The position numbers and the translations under genes were made by a program. From positions 9,551,324 through 9,615,323 of the forward strand of contig JARUPZ010000024.1 of assembly GCA_031213475.1 (NCBI GenBank): 64,000 nt of DNA. Direction: 5' to 3'. Within the stretch, counting starts at the first letter, position 1. Every line of letters starts with the position of its first letter. The notes under the pieces are model-generated. The model searched no databases. It was not told the DNA's origin and saw only the letters and a program-made list of their open reading frames with translations. This DNA comes from Nereocystis luetkeana. Taxonomy: Eukaryota; Sar; Phaeophyceae; Laminariales; Laminariaceae. Of this stretch, positions 20,508 through 32,200 are shown piece by piece.

Positions 20508-22340
20508 ATGGCCCAGCCGAGAAAGAAGCTGCCCGAGCGCTCGGTCGATGTGTTCTGCCAAAAGTGCAGGACGAAACTGTACAAGTAAGCCTAGTCACGC
20601 GTGTTTCGTCAACAGGGAGCATTCGTCTTTTGTACTTCAGTCGAGTATTGTACTTGTTCCTTCTGTGGGTGACGTGGGCCCGTCACCTTTCGCTTAGAAA
20701 AAGTGATGTGGACTTTTGATAGCTCTTGTTTTTTGTCTACTTTTTTTTTTTAATGGTTTCTCTGGGCAAGGCCGCCCGGATATGTCTCGCGAGCGGTTTC
20801 TACGACGGCTACTAGATGTTGCAGGTTGATAAAAAACGTGTGTCACGAATAAGCACGCCCTATACCAATAGGCTACTGTGATTCCTGACCATACTGCCGG
20901 GTAGCGCGTCACTCCCTATGATTTGCAAGACGTGTCGAAACTCGTATATATTTTGATTTTGGTGGGGCGTTTTTGTTGTGAGTGACTACAGTGACGCCTT
21001 CTACGAGGGGGGTAGCACGTTTGGCCCTAAATGTTTGTGACTGTCTATTGATAAGCTCCTGAAACTGAGTAATTACCGTGCAGTGCGTGCCTTGGAGCAC
21101 CGCTGCCAATGACGCGAGGGTGGAACGTTGACGAGGAGTAGGGTAAACGAGGGTGTGCCGAGGGAGGAAGGCGCAAGTAAGAGCCCTTGAGAAGGGAAAA
21201 CGGGGCATCTATCTGTTGCTTCAGACTGATAGAAGAGGGACTGCGGTGCTACTGCGGTATGAAAAGATAATCGGTTCAACTCGGTATGGAACATGCATGT
21301 ATGGTACGATACATAGTCGGAGGGAAAAAATATTCCTAGTATTACCTGCTTTAATATCGCTGGAATATTATTTGTGTTGGTTTACTCCATTTTCCGGTCT
21401 ATACCTAGGCTAGGCCACATCCATGGCTCTGGCCATCGGGTTGCTCTGTCACTTTTATCAGGGTCAGGGTTTGGACGGGGGTATTTAGTACCAGGTATGT
21501 ACTATATAATGTATCGAGCTCGTGTGAAGAGCCTGAAAAAATATCACTAATATTACATTAGGTATGTACCCCCCTATCCCCTATCACAGCATGCATGTTA
21601 TTTGTGGTTTTTAGGGTCAGTGTACCTACCCCCTATTGCATTCCGCGGATGAGAACTATTGCCTGTGAGTGATCGGCGTTGAAGCTCATGCTGCACGTTG
21701 CGGGATGGCAATCCCACTGTAGTGCACAGTAGTGCTAATAATGTATTGAAGCTGTCGATACCGTATGGTGAGTATACCAAGGTTTAGCTGGGTAGCAGAA
21801 TGCGAGGACGCGGTAGGGGGGGGCGGACCCGACTACGTCTGGGCAGGTTGTCTCTGGTGACTCGTGACCATTGACGCGTGTTGGTATTATATTTCAGCAG
21901 ATAGCTCTTCTGGAGATCTGAACGACAGGGCAAGTAGTTTCCCCTTCGATCGAACGACAGTAACGCCGCCTCCACAACAATCGAGGGGAAACGGGGACAC
22001 CATGACAATATCCAGCACCAACTACTGTGTAGTATGTACGCCTACCTGTATTGTCTGTGACCGCGGACGATATGATGACGATGTCTTAAACGTGAGAACA
22101 GCAAAATGCAAAGACGTCATAAAACGAGAGTTTCGCGTATTTTTTTTTTTAATTGCCAACAGGTATAAGAAGGGCGGTAAGGGGTCGTTGGTGAAGTGCT
22201 ACAAGGAGAGAATCGTGGAAGATTTCACGGAGGGACAGCTCCAGTGCCCCGGCTGCGGACAGGAGTTCGCAAGAGATACCATGGTGCACGGAAAGCCGGC
22301 CTTCAAGATGATTGGCGGAAAGGTTTACCAGAAGAAGTAA
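20508..22340 (+). CDS. Small zinc-ribbon protein (84 aa), two exons
   Basis: Exons 20508-20584 and 22163-22340 join in phase across a GT-AG intron of 1578 bp (donor AA|GTAAGC, acceptor CAACAG|G), giving 84 residues ending at TAA. The protein begins MAQPRKKLPERSVDVF, then C18-x2-C21 (CQKC), the motif YKKGGKGSLVKCYKERI (about 27-43) and C54-x2-C57 (CPGCG), and ends in a lysine-rich tail (IGGKVYQKK). Two CxxC knuckles are typical of a zinc ribbon. Short prokaryotic and algal proteins have the same plan (CxxC, then a (Y/F)KYxKxGxGxLxKCxxxRI-like motif, then CPxC). Their biochemical role is not established to my knowledge. No targeting peptide or membrane segment is visible. Exon 2 carries most of the domain and appears to have been partly duplicated downstream. 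Confidence 0.88.
20909..21208 (-). other. Coding-like minus-strand frame inside the zinc-ribbon intron
   Basis: A 99-residue open frame with protein-like stretches such as SQTFRAKRATPLVEGVTV. It lies antisense within the intron of the 84-aa zinc-ribbon gene. A second minus frame at 20694-20912 is rich in lysine, arginine and serine. No family is recognised; a mobile-element fragment is a reasonable guess. Confidence 0.2.
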
Positions 22341-22490
22341 CGTACATTAATTATACACAGTAGTCACGACAGAGAGTCGCATATATTAATAGAGGGCCCG
22401 CATCGCGATCTGTCTGGTGTGTGGTGCGTTCACCAGAATAGTTCAAGTTATTACCAATTCATAGGGTGGAGGTGACGGAGTTTTCAAGCT

Positions 22491-22559
22491 AGGGCATGGT
22501 GCATGGAAAGCCGTCTTGTCAGGCGATTGGCGGAAAAAGGCTCTCACCAGAAAAAGTAT
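22491..22559 (+). pseudogene. Degenerate copy A of zinc-ribbon exon 2 end
   Basis: Closely matches the last 60-70 bp of the zinc-ribbon gene (22270-22340): GGCATGGTGCATGGAAAGCC, then GCGATTGGCGGAAAAAGG and CACCAGAAAAAGTA. Substitutions and an extra base break the frame. It has no start or zinc knuckle of its own. Confidence 0.8.
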
Positions 22560-22699
22560 ATTTATTTTAAAAAAAACTGGTAATAATAAGATGTACTGCA
22601 GATTGTCTAAATGGTCTGTGACCAGTGCGCGGACGGTTTCCAGAAGAGAGATTCGTCGAATCGTAACGTGGGACGGTTTGCCGGAAGGACCAAATGTAT

Positions 22700-22782
22700 C
22701 AAACCGCGAAGCGGGGGTGACAAAGTGTCCAAGCAAAGGCATGGTAAACGGAATGCCGGGCTTCAAGACAATCGGCGGAAAT
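22700..22782 (+). pseudogene. Degenerate copy B of zinc-ribbon exon 2 end
   Basis: GGCATGGTAAACGGAATGCC followed by GGGCTTCAAGACAATCGGCG matches the zinc-ribbon 3' coding end. It shares extra upstream sequence with copy A (GGTGAC, then AGT.T.CAAGC), so copies A and B derive from one duplicated unit. The peptide MVNGMPGFKTIGGN mirrors MVHGKPAFKMIGGK of the gene. Confidence 0.78.
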
Positions 22783-23689
22783 GCTTCACATGTCGGCGAG
22801 ATCACACGATCTACCTGTCTACTCGCAGAACACCTTAGAGTAGATCCTCACCTGTCGTCATGAGTTGTGCGGGATCTGTGCTTATAGTACAGTATTGTAC
22901 GTATCTAACCCAGGAAACAGGTCCTAGATCATGCCGATTGCAGTACGGTTATGTTATATATCATCCGGCAACATGAGATACGTACGGCTGTAGATCATAG
23001 GGACCGTTTGGAAAAACAAGTGCATGGGTTATGCGCTATTGAATTGGGGAGGGGGGATTAACGTGGATCAGACGGACAAGACAGTAATAGCTCTCCTTCT
23101 ACAGTACGGCATAAGTATAGAGTTTCTTCAGCTGCGCAAGACGTCTTCGGATTAAACCTCGCGTCATCCCACGCCCGAATCCCTTCAAAGGGGAACTGAA
23201 CCCTGTACGTATACTATGGTACCGATACCAAGAGAGGGGCTCCGCCCCCCCCCCCGGCCCCTACCGTCGAAAACGCCAAACATAGAAAAATCACACCATT
23301 CTATTCTGCAGATCAACAGTGACTACGTTCTATTTCGGCATGATATATTCCATCATTAAAGCACTCACAGTAGAAGGCGTGCGTTGCGCGTGAAGTAAAA
23401 CTCTATCTCACACGTGACGTTTTTCTGTTTTCTTTGAAATGACAATTTTAAGCAAGCTTTTCTTCATCCCATCATCCTCATGTCAGCCAATCATAAAAGT
23501 CTAATAAACCAATAGACAGTGAGCTCGCGCCACGAGCGCGCATGCTGCAAGCCAGCCAACCCGAGTACACCCCCCCTCCCCCCTCCTCTCTCTCTCGACT
23601 AAACCATCAACATTCAAATCAATTTATTTTTCCACGGACCGTGAGCACAAAAAGTCAAGAATTATTTCACCACTGCAAATACAACGCCA

Positions 23690-23742
23690 CACTAATTCCA
23701 AGTAGTTCGTCCCCAAAAACGTGGGTGCGGCTCCAAAGGGGT
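23690..23742. mobile_element. MITE family B, half copy
   Basis: CTAATTCCAAGTAGTTCGTC, then CCCAAAAACGTGGGTGCGGC and AAAGGGGT resemble the right half of family B. The left arm is not recognisable. Confidence 0.5.
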
Positions 23743-24654
23743 CCAGCTGAGGGAGGCAGGGCGAAAAAAAAAACGAATACGATAGCAACACAACACTACT
23801 AAACGATCCTTCGTCGTTTTCCGTGTGCGAAAAAAAAAGAAGGCGACGACGACGACAACTTCGGGCTCGAACAGAACAAAACAAACGTCGCGGTTTGGGC
23901 AAACATAAAATCAACGACGTCTTTTGGGCAAACAAGAAAAAAGCATAGACGTGCTTTCTCGCGGCAAACAAAACAACAGCTCAGCCATTCTGTAGTAGCT
24001 AGCTGCACATCTCCCGATTTTTGACCAAGGAAAGCCTCCGTCCGCACCCCGGGAACCCCATGCACGGGACTAATACTAGTATGTACTTGCTGTGCAGGTG
24101 ACATCCCCACCCTCCCTCCAAAAAAAAGCCAACCACAACGCCAATCCCCGCCCCTCTAGTGCATAGTTGTGCTACGCATTTATCTCCTATAATCTACCGC
24201 ACGCCCCACATCAAAATCCGACAAGATGGGAGTGCGACTCCCCCCGATCCCGACAGCTCACTACAAATTAAATGCTATTTTTCATTTTCCATTCCTTAAC
24301 AAAAAAATAAAACAAAGGGAGACCGAACAGCAATCCATCAATCAATCGATCAATCAAAACAAAGGGTCCACAGCTTCTTCGTTTTCTTTCTGTGCATGAG
24401 ATAGACTCGTTCGGCTTGAAAACACGAAGCAAGTAGTGCTTTTCAAGCAAGTAGTCATATGAACGTCAACTCCCACCATATGAGCGGGATTGCTGCTACT
24501 CACTACCTCATTACGGTACCTGTACGTGAGTGACCTTCCTCACTACCTCATTACGGTTCCTGTACGTGAGTGTCCTTCCTCCGTGGAACTTGTCCCATCA
24601 TGCATGCTAAACGGAAGAAAAAACTTGATCGGTAATCGGACGGGCACTCCACCG

Positions 24655-24885
24655 AATGACAAAAATGTCGGTTGACGGTCGAACGTGTTGGTTGACGGTC
24701 AAATGAGTCGGCTGACGGTCAAAGATGACCGTTGACGGTCAAAGATGTCGGTTGGCGGTCAAATGCGTCCGTTGACGGTCAAAGATACCGGTTCAAGGTC
24801 AAACATGTCCGTTGACGGTCAAAGATATCGGTCGACGGTAAAATATGTCCGTTGACGGTCAAAAATTTCCGTTGACGGCCTACGA
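24655..24885 (+). repeat. Minisatellite, 20-bp unit GTCCGTTGACGGTCAAAGAT
   Basis: About eleven direct copies of a 20-bp unit with the conserved core GTTGACGGTCAAA. The variable positions (CGGTT/CCGTT, GATG/TATG/AATT) differ between units, as in a slowly decaying tandem array. Confidence 0.9.
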
Positions 24886-27189
24886 TATCCGGCGAAATGT
24901 AGTTTCGGCTCGGCAGGGTCTCCGTGGAATCAAATACACCATTTTTAGTGTGGGGAGCCCCTTGACGGCTGTCCTGCCCGCCACAATGGCCAACAGCGCC
25001 GCCAACCGACACATTGGCCGAAAAACACCCAACTCACTCCTTCACCCTAAAAAAAAACTTGAGAGTCGCGTTGCCAGTTAAGAGTCACCGTAGCACTATT
25101 GCACTATTGCACTATTGGAGTAGGTCGTAGGCTCTTCTTTCTATTAATACACCTGTACCGAAACACAAGTCGAGTCCAGCAAACAGCAGCACCTTGCATC
25201 ACCAAGGATGCCCGTGGTAACTAATATTGCCGTCAGTTCCAGTCCTCGCGAGACGGTCATTTCATGGACTCGTCGAGATGGCACGGGAAGCGCAACGTTA
25301 CGACGAAACACACAAAAAGCAAACACACAAGGGGATTTATATTACGTCTCCATCCAATCCAATCCTATCCAATCCAATCCATCCGATCCCAACATGACAA
25401 ATGAAGTTGTCCTATATGAAGAGGGAGGCAAACAAAGAAACTCCTCTCATCCCCGCACCGCAGCATCACAATCAACCAACCAGCCAAGAGTTGGGCGCGT
25501 ACGTGGGCTAACGTGTTGTGCATACATACTCGTAGGTTATACTTGACGCGTCGCATCAAGTATAAGCTAGAATCGACGTGTGTACATGGTATATACTGTA
25601 TACCAACGCCTCCGTTTTAACTTTAAGCCTTTCGCTTCGTACTGCTCAAATTACCCCACACAAATTCCAAGTGACTTGCTCAGAGTGTACATACTGTACG
25701 TCCAACGGGGCTGAAACACGCCTTCGCAGAAGAGAGACCACCCGTGAGACGTAATAATAGACAAATGACAAGAAAATGATAGGCACCAAATATGCTACTA
25801 CTGCTCCACGACTCCGGAAATCTAATATGCTACCATTCATTAGTCTCAGACGGGGATTATATCCCTGGCCAAAGCAGTCTGATCGCCTTGGGCCTCCCTT
25901 CGACAAAAAAGTATCATATAGGCCAAAGGAGGCAAAAAAAGACAGGTTTCCTAGCACAAGAAGTAATACTTTCCCCGGGAATACAATCCGCGTTTCCTAT
26001 GCATACTGCATGCATACTACTTCAAGAGTCTCATCTTAAATTCCCACCTGGTACTTGATAGACACTGATAGACTCTCGCGACAAGACACGATAGACTCTC
26101 CCGACAAGACACGATCGATAGCCGAAGCTAAAGCAGCGCTCGTTGTGCCAAACTCCGTCAAAATGAGATATTTCTGGTGTAGTAGCTCCCCGTGGGTCCT
26201 TGAAAGACGCACAGAGACAACAAGAAACACCCGTCCGCAGCAGACTACTACTGTACCCTGCAGTAGATTACTGCTGTCCCATATGACACGCAAGACAACA
26301 CATTCCCCCGTAACAAGTTTAGGGGCAAAAATCGACAACGGGAAGGGGGCAAACGCCGACCGAAACAACAGTCTACGGAAACATCTCGAGGACATATTTT
26401 GAAGGCCATCATTTGCGTTGCGTGTGCCACCTTAACTTAGGAGAATTTCGTCTCCGAAACGCATCGTTGTGGGGTTGTTATATCGCGCGCTATACGGTAG
26501 TCTATCGCGGTATCATAACTACCCACACACATACAATATAATATATATATGTATTATATATATATAAACCTGGTATACTGTACGTCTGTTATTGTTGAAA
26601 GTCCATGTTCGCGATCTAGGGGGTCAACACTCGTCGAGCACAATAATAGCTCAAAAGCTTCGAAAATTCCCCAATAGCTTCGACAGTAGCGCAATAGTTC
26701 CGACAGCAGCGCACTACTCTATATCCCTTTGACAATAGAGCAACAACACCTTCAAAGGAGCAAAGCGCCATAAGTGCAGCAAGAGCACGGACGAACAGAC
26801 ACCTATATCCAGAATCAGCACTCCCACCTCTGAAGTAATTGACTGGGCATGACGAACGGAACCAACAAACGCGCCCCGCCCATTGATGTCCCGTTGGGTC
26901 CCCGGGGTCTAGGCCATCTCTCCCCTCCCCTACCCCACCCCGTCTCATTGTATCCCGTCCCATCCTATCATCGTATCCCATCGTGTTCCAGCACACTGAC
27001 GAATGGAATGATGGAGGAACGAACAACCGAATCATGCAATTCATCGGCCGACCAAATACCGATGAAGACAAGACTTAAGTGGTTTATTAATCTATCACGC
27101 AGGAAAAAGCGCGCTTCGGTTTTTAGCTCTTGCAGCTCTATACATCTGGCATCCATTACCGACCTTTACGCGTAGCTGGAGTGGACGCA

Positions 27190-27960
27190 CCGAGCCTTCC
27201 CATCCCACCCAAACACACTCCAGCTACTCCACCAGCTACTCCAGGCATTAAAGACCTCCAAGATACCCTAGGCATCTACTGTAAGGCAATCACAGGCAAC
27301 CTCAGGAACCCAAGGAAACCGGTACCGAAAGCAACCCCAGGTACACAAGGAAACTCCAGATATCCCAGGCAACTTTGGGTATCCCAGGTGACACAGGTAC
27401 CCTAGGACGCCCCAGGGAATAACTCAGGTACCCCAGGTACCCACGGTACACCCGGTATCTAAGGCTACCCCACCCACGGTAACCCAAGAACTCTAAGTTA
27501 TCTACTGCTCGCTACCTGGCACGCTCTCCATCAAAAGCCTGCCATGCTTCTCGGCCAAATGAGCGTATCACACAGCCATGTTAAAGAAACCTGTCGTCCA
27601 TACCATCTACAGAGTACTACAAGCACCACGCAAGAACTGCAAGTACTCCAACTGCCACAAGGACTACAGGTACCACAAGCACTGCAGGTACCGAAAGTAC
27701 CAAAAGTACCCAGAGTACTACAAGCATTTCAAGTGCTGCTACAAGTAGTACTGAAATATTTGAAGTACTACGCACGGTAGCACCAAAAATACCGCACGTG
27801 CTACAGGGACTTCAAGCACAGTACTCCTGTACGAGTTCAGTAGGATTACAAGCACCTCAAGTACTACGAGTAGCAAAAATACCCAATAACAGTACCACAT
27901 CCACTACAACTACCACAAGCGCTACATGTACCACACGCACTACAAGCACCACAGCAACAC
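27190..27960. repeat. Two adjacent short-unit minisatellites
   Basis: 27190-27470 is built from CCAGGTACCC- and CCAGGCAACTC-like units. 27590-27960 is built from 12-15 bp units such as AAGTACTACAAGCACC and CTACAAGTACCAC. The open frames in both are repeat products. Confidence 0.65.
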
Positions 27961-28747
27961 GCAGACACGCCAGCCACACGCAGATCCACCCCCTCTCGCC
28001 ACCCATATATATGGAAAACCAAAGTAAACAAGCATTTTATTTACCATTCCAAAAGCATCAAGCGGATGGTGCCAAGAAATCAACCCGCCCGCTGGGTGCC
28101 CAGCCATCAAGCTTTCGCTCTTCGATAAAGCAACCCGGTTCTACAGCATATGATATTGTTGCACAAACATCTCTGCTCCTCTCTTTCTACTCCGGTTCTA
28201 CAGCGCAAAATACGTTACGTTGCACAAAAAGAAGCTTTGGCTTACGATTGTGATGGTGGTGGCAGGGATGGCGGTGCACGCAGACACACGGGCCACTGCA
28301 AATAGCCCTGCGTTCGACGCACGACTTCGTCAAATACAGCCATCGCGCCAAAACCAAGCAACTCCCTGAGGCAAAGACCGCAGTCATCATGCCGAAAAAA
28401 ACTCCTCACGCCCCACTTACACGCCCAATAAATCACCTCGTTACGCCAACCAAAATCAACTAGTTACGCCAGAACAAAAACATTCACCAACCATGTCGAG
28501 CAAAGAGCTCGTCTTTTGCCAAAACAGAGCAGTCGTCACGCTCAACAGAGCAACCCCCCCGCCAAAAAAAACACTCGATATGCGAAACAGAGCAAAACCA
28601 CCCTGCCCTGCAAAAACAAAACGCTTGTCATGCCCAACAGAGCACTCATCACGCAGATCAATAACCCCTCGCACGCACACCACCCCCTGGCACAGTCCAG
28701 TCCTAACGTTTGGCTCATGTCGTCCCTCCCCTTCGTCGCCATCGCCT

Positions 28748-28912
28748 TCATCCGATAGGCAGTAGGTCGCAGTAGGTCGCAGTAGGTCGCAGTAGGTCGC
28801 AGTGGCAGTGGTCATGGCTGGACCGAACCCGTCGCTCCCGTCGCTGGACAGGAAACGCAAGGGGGATATGATACGATAGGATAGGATAGGATAGGATAGG
28901 ATAGGATAGCAA
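28748..28912. repeat. Short tandem arrays CAGTAGGTCG and AGGAT
   Basis: Four or five direct copies of CAGTAGGTCG at about 28758-28803 and eight or so of AGGAT at about 28874-28910. Confidence 0.85.
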
Positions 28913-28974
28913 TCGTATGAGGTACGCATAAGTCAAGGCAAGGAGAAAAGAGGAGATGGCGATCTACAGAAGAT

Positions 28975-29158
28975 TATCTCCAGTAGGTTATCTACAGTGG
29001 ACCATCTACCGTAGATTATCTGCAGTAGACCATCTATAGTAGATTATCTACAGTAGATGATCTACAGTAGACCATCTACAGTAGATTATCTACAGTAGAC
29101 CATCTACAGTAGACCCTCTACAGTAGACCATCTACAGTTGACCATCTACAGTAGGAAT
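28975..29158. repeat. Minisatellite, ATCTACAGTAGA units
   Basis: About twelve copies of a 12-15 bp unit, ATCTACAGTAGACC or ATCTACAGTAGATT. The unit contains the palindrome CTACWGTAG, so the array can pair with itself. Confidence 0.85.
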
Positions 29159-29286
29159 CGATGATCAGTGAGAGCAGTGAGAGCAGTGAAACCATTAAGA
29201 CAAACCTGGGCCGAGTATAACGCTCTACTACACTACTACTACTACACTACTGCAAGCGCAACAAGCAGGTATTATATTCAACGTAC

Positions 29287-32200
29287 CCCCAGAGGACTGC
29301 GCGGCGATGGCGGTGGCGACGGCCTTCTGGTGTAGCTCCATTCGCTCCAACAGCTCCCAGTCCACCCCGGCACCCTTCTGCTGCCACTCTCGCGCGATCG
29401 TCGCCCTAATCTTCGCCAAGAGCTGCACAAAAACAAAAACAAAACAACCATGTACATTGAAAAACCACGCCACGAACACGCAGAGAAGCCCGGAAAAAGG
29501 ATCGGGTGAGTGAGAGAGTGAGAGTCATGGCGAGAGTCGCACAGCTCGGACAAATGAGATCGATCAGATCATATCCCAACTTCGTGACTTACACCTTTCC
29601 GAGCAGATGTATTCCTGATCTGTATGATATGTACGATCTAGCTCATGTTGCCGGGTGGGAGCCGTATAGTCTGCATGATGATCTTGAACACGTTTCTTGT
29701 GTTGGAGCTGTTTCATACAGATCCTCCACCACATAAACTCACATGTTACTGCAGGTTCTACAGGACTATACGACTACATGTGAACGATGTCCGAGTACAT
29801 CGTCATCTATCCGACGTGTGTAACATTTGCAACATATATGGAGCTATACGGTACGTTGTCTCTAGGGGGCATCCGGGGTACACCCCCGGGTTTCCTAAGT
29901 CTTACTGTAGGCTGATTAGTTATCCTCGAGTTTGACCGCATACATCCAGCAAATTCACTAAACATTGGACCCGTACTTCTTGGAACTATTAATTGCTTGC
30001 ACAGATGGCGAAAAACGTTTTCGCCATTCTGTGTATCTGGGCCGGTAACTATGGATAACAGCCTTAACCTAGCAGGAAACAGGGAGACGAATCTGATTGG
30101 ACAAAAAATTGCTGAACCTGATTCGACACAACGTACGAGCCCGTCACATTTCACACATATTACCAGGAAAACGTATCGTTAACATAGAAAACGTTGAAAC
30201 AAACGATGGGACTCACCTGCGGTAGGCGAGCAGGCACACACGCCTCCACAATAGACTGAGCTGTCGTTCGCAAGCACATTGCGCGGCTCGTCTCCCTGCA
30301 CAACAAGTCCACACGGCAACAGTCGCGGAGGCAATTAAAAAAACAAACTGCGTATGTGGCGGCTGCTACAAACCGACAGGCAATGCAACGGGACGTGCAA
30401 TCCAAAAGGCTTTGCAGCGACAGTTGCAAAACAACAGGCATCGCAATGACAGCTGCACACTAAACGGCGCGGCGGGACTAGCCAACAGGCATGCATCCGC
30501 CAATAGGCGTGGCGACAGATACAAACCAATCGGCGGGGCGGTGGCGGTTACAAGCCAATAGCTATCACGGCGGCAGCAATAAACCAACCTTGGTGTGCAG
30601 CGACAGCTACACACCAACAGGCTTCGCGGCGGCAGGTACAAACCAACAGCCAGCGCGGCGGCAGTTACAAGTCGAGACGCATCGCAAATGACAGTTACCA
30701 AAAAGCACCCCGGCGGTAGTAAAAAACGAACAGGCAAGGCGGCGGCTGCAACAAACAGGTTGAGCAATCGAAGTATTCATGTAGTCTGTAGCAGTACCAG
30801 TACTACTACTAGAGCAGAGGAGCAGAGAAAGTGTTGAAGTTGACAGTTTCACCCAGGTCGTGGCCATCCCATCCATCTACTCCACAAAAGCTTATACTGT
30901 AGGGCCGGTCCTAAGTAAGAGAAATACGACAAAATAACTCAAGAAGCGGACAGACTTTCGCTTTTTCGTAATAAAACAGCTGCAACGAACAGGCTCTTGT
31001 TCGTAGTAAGCAACAGCGGCTTGAGTCCCAACGAGGGAAAAAAATCGAAGAAAAACGAAAACTAAACAAGAAGCCCAGTCGAATTTTTACGCGGTGCATC
31101 TTTTCAGATTGACTCGATCGCCACAGCACGCGATTCCCGGCGATATATAGCGCTCAACATCCGCTCAAGCGCTTAACAACGCCGTTAGATACACACGAGT
31201 CACACACGCGAGGCACCCCTCACAGCCGGCCGTTTTCGTTGTCCCACCCGCTCCCTCCGGAGTGATCTAGAAGCTGCGTCTCGGCGATCGCATTTCTGTG
31301 ACAGACGCTTCAACGTTGAGGGGTGCTCTGGTCGAAAAATACACCGCCGCAGCTACTTCCGGACCCCCCGGTTCCTTGCGAGGGCACTCCTTCGCCATAA
31401 TTTACTCATATATGCTCACGTCGTTAGCAGATACTTCGCGTGCCAGCCACACGCACTACCTCGGCCATCGTGCGCTTGCCACCCGGTCGTAGAAACTTTA
31501 TCGGAACCTCTATCCCAAGGCTCCGAGGTCCTCCTATGTTTCTCTTCGCCCCTGGGTGCCCCATATTTCGTAAATACCACACCCACTTCGTCAAAGCTAA
31601 GTGGTCTGGAACTTGAAAAACAAAACGAAAAGTAAAAACGGAGGTATCGGGATCTCTACTCCTTGTTCTTCGAATATAATCGATAAAACTCTCTTGTTCT
31701 TAAACTCTGCTCTTTCGTTGTTTCGCTTTTTTTTTCGTGTGTTTTTTTTTCCTAGATAGGACCTGCCCTTAATAACCTTTTCGTTTCGTCGTCGCCATTT
31801 CGGGTTTTGATCGCGAGCGGAGGCATTTTCCCTCACGGTACGCTATATGGTCCCGATCGTACGGGAATTTACTATAGTGAATCACCATTCTGCACGATTA
31901 TATAAGCAACATTTAGGGGTTATTATAAGACCCAAGGTACCCTATCTTCCCGTCGAAAGTGGTTTCGCACGAACGAAGCGAGTTGCTCATTGACGTGGCC
32001 ACCGCCTATAATCTATAATACAGCCCCTTTGAGGGCTCTTCGCGGGGCATCACCCCGACCCGGGGTTCGGGTCACGAAGCTTTCCACATCTCATAGGTTG
32101 GGTGGGGTCGGGTCGGGTCGGGTCGGGTCGGGTCGGGTCGGGTCGGGTCGGGTCGGGTCGGGTCGGGTCGGGTCGGGAGGTATTCAAATTCTCACGGATC

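Larger units (their letters stand above)
22860..29227. other. Intergenic region, repeats, no supported gene
   Basis: It holds a half MITE B (23690), a 20-bp minisatellite (24655-24885), an ATCCA microsatellite (about 25350-25385), AT-repeats near 26535-26570, Pro/Thr/Ser-type minisatellites (27190-27960), and tandem arrays to 29160. The last exon of the minus-strand DENND6 gene is probably in here but was not recognised. Minus-strand frames at 26968-27156 and 28187-28390 were examined and left unassigned. Confidence 0.5.

Noticed and set aside
24655-24885. Possible CRISPR array
   Set aside because: Units are directly adjacent at 20-bp period with no spacers of independent sequence, and the host is eukaryotic.
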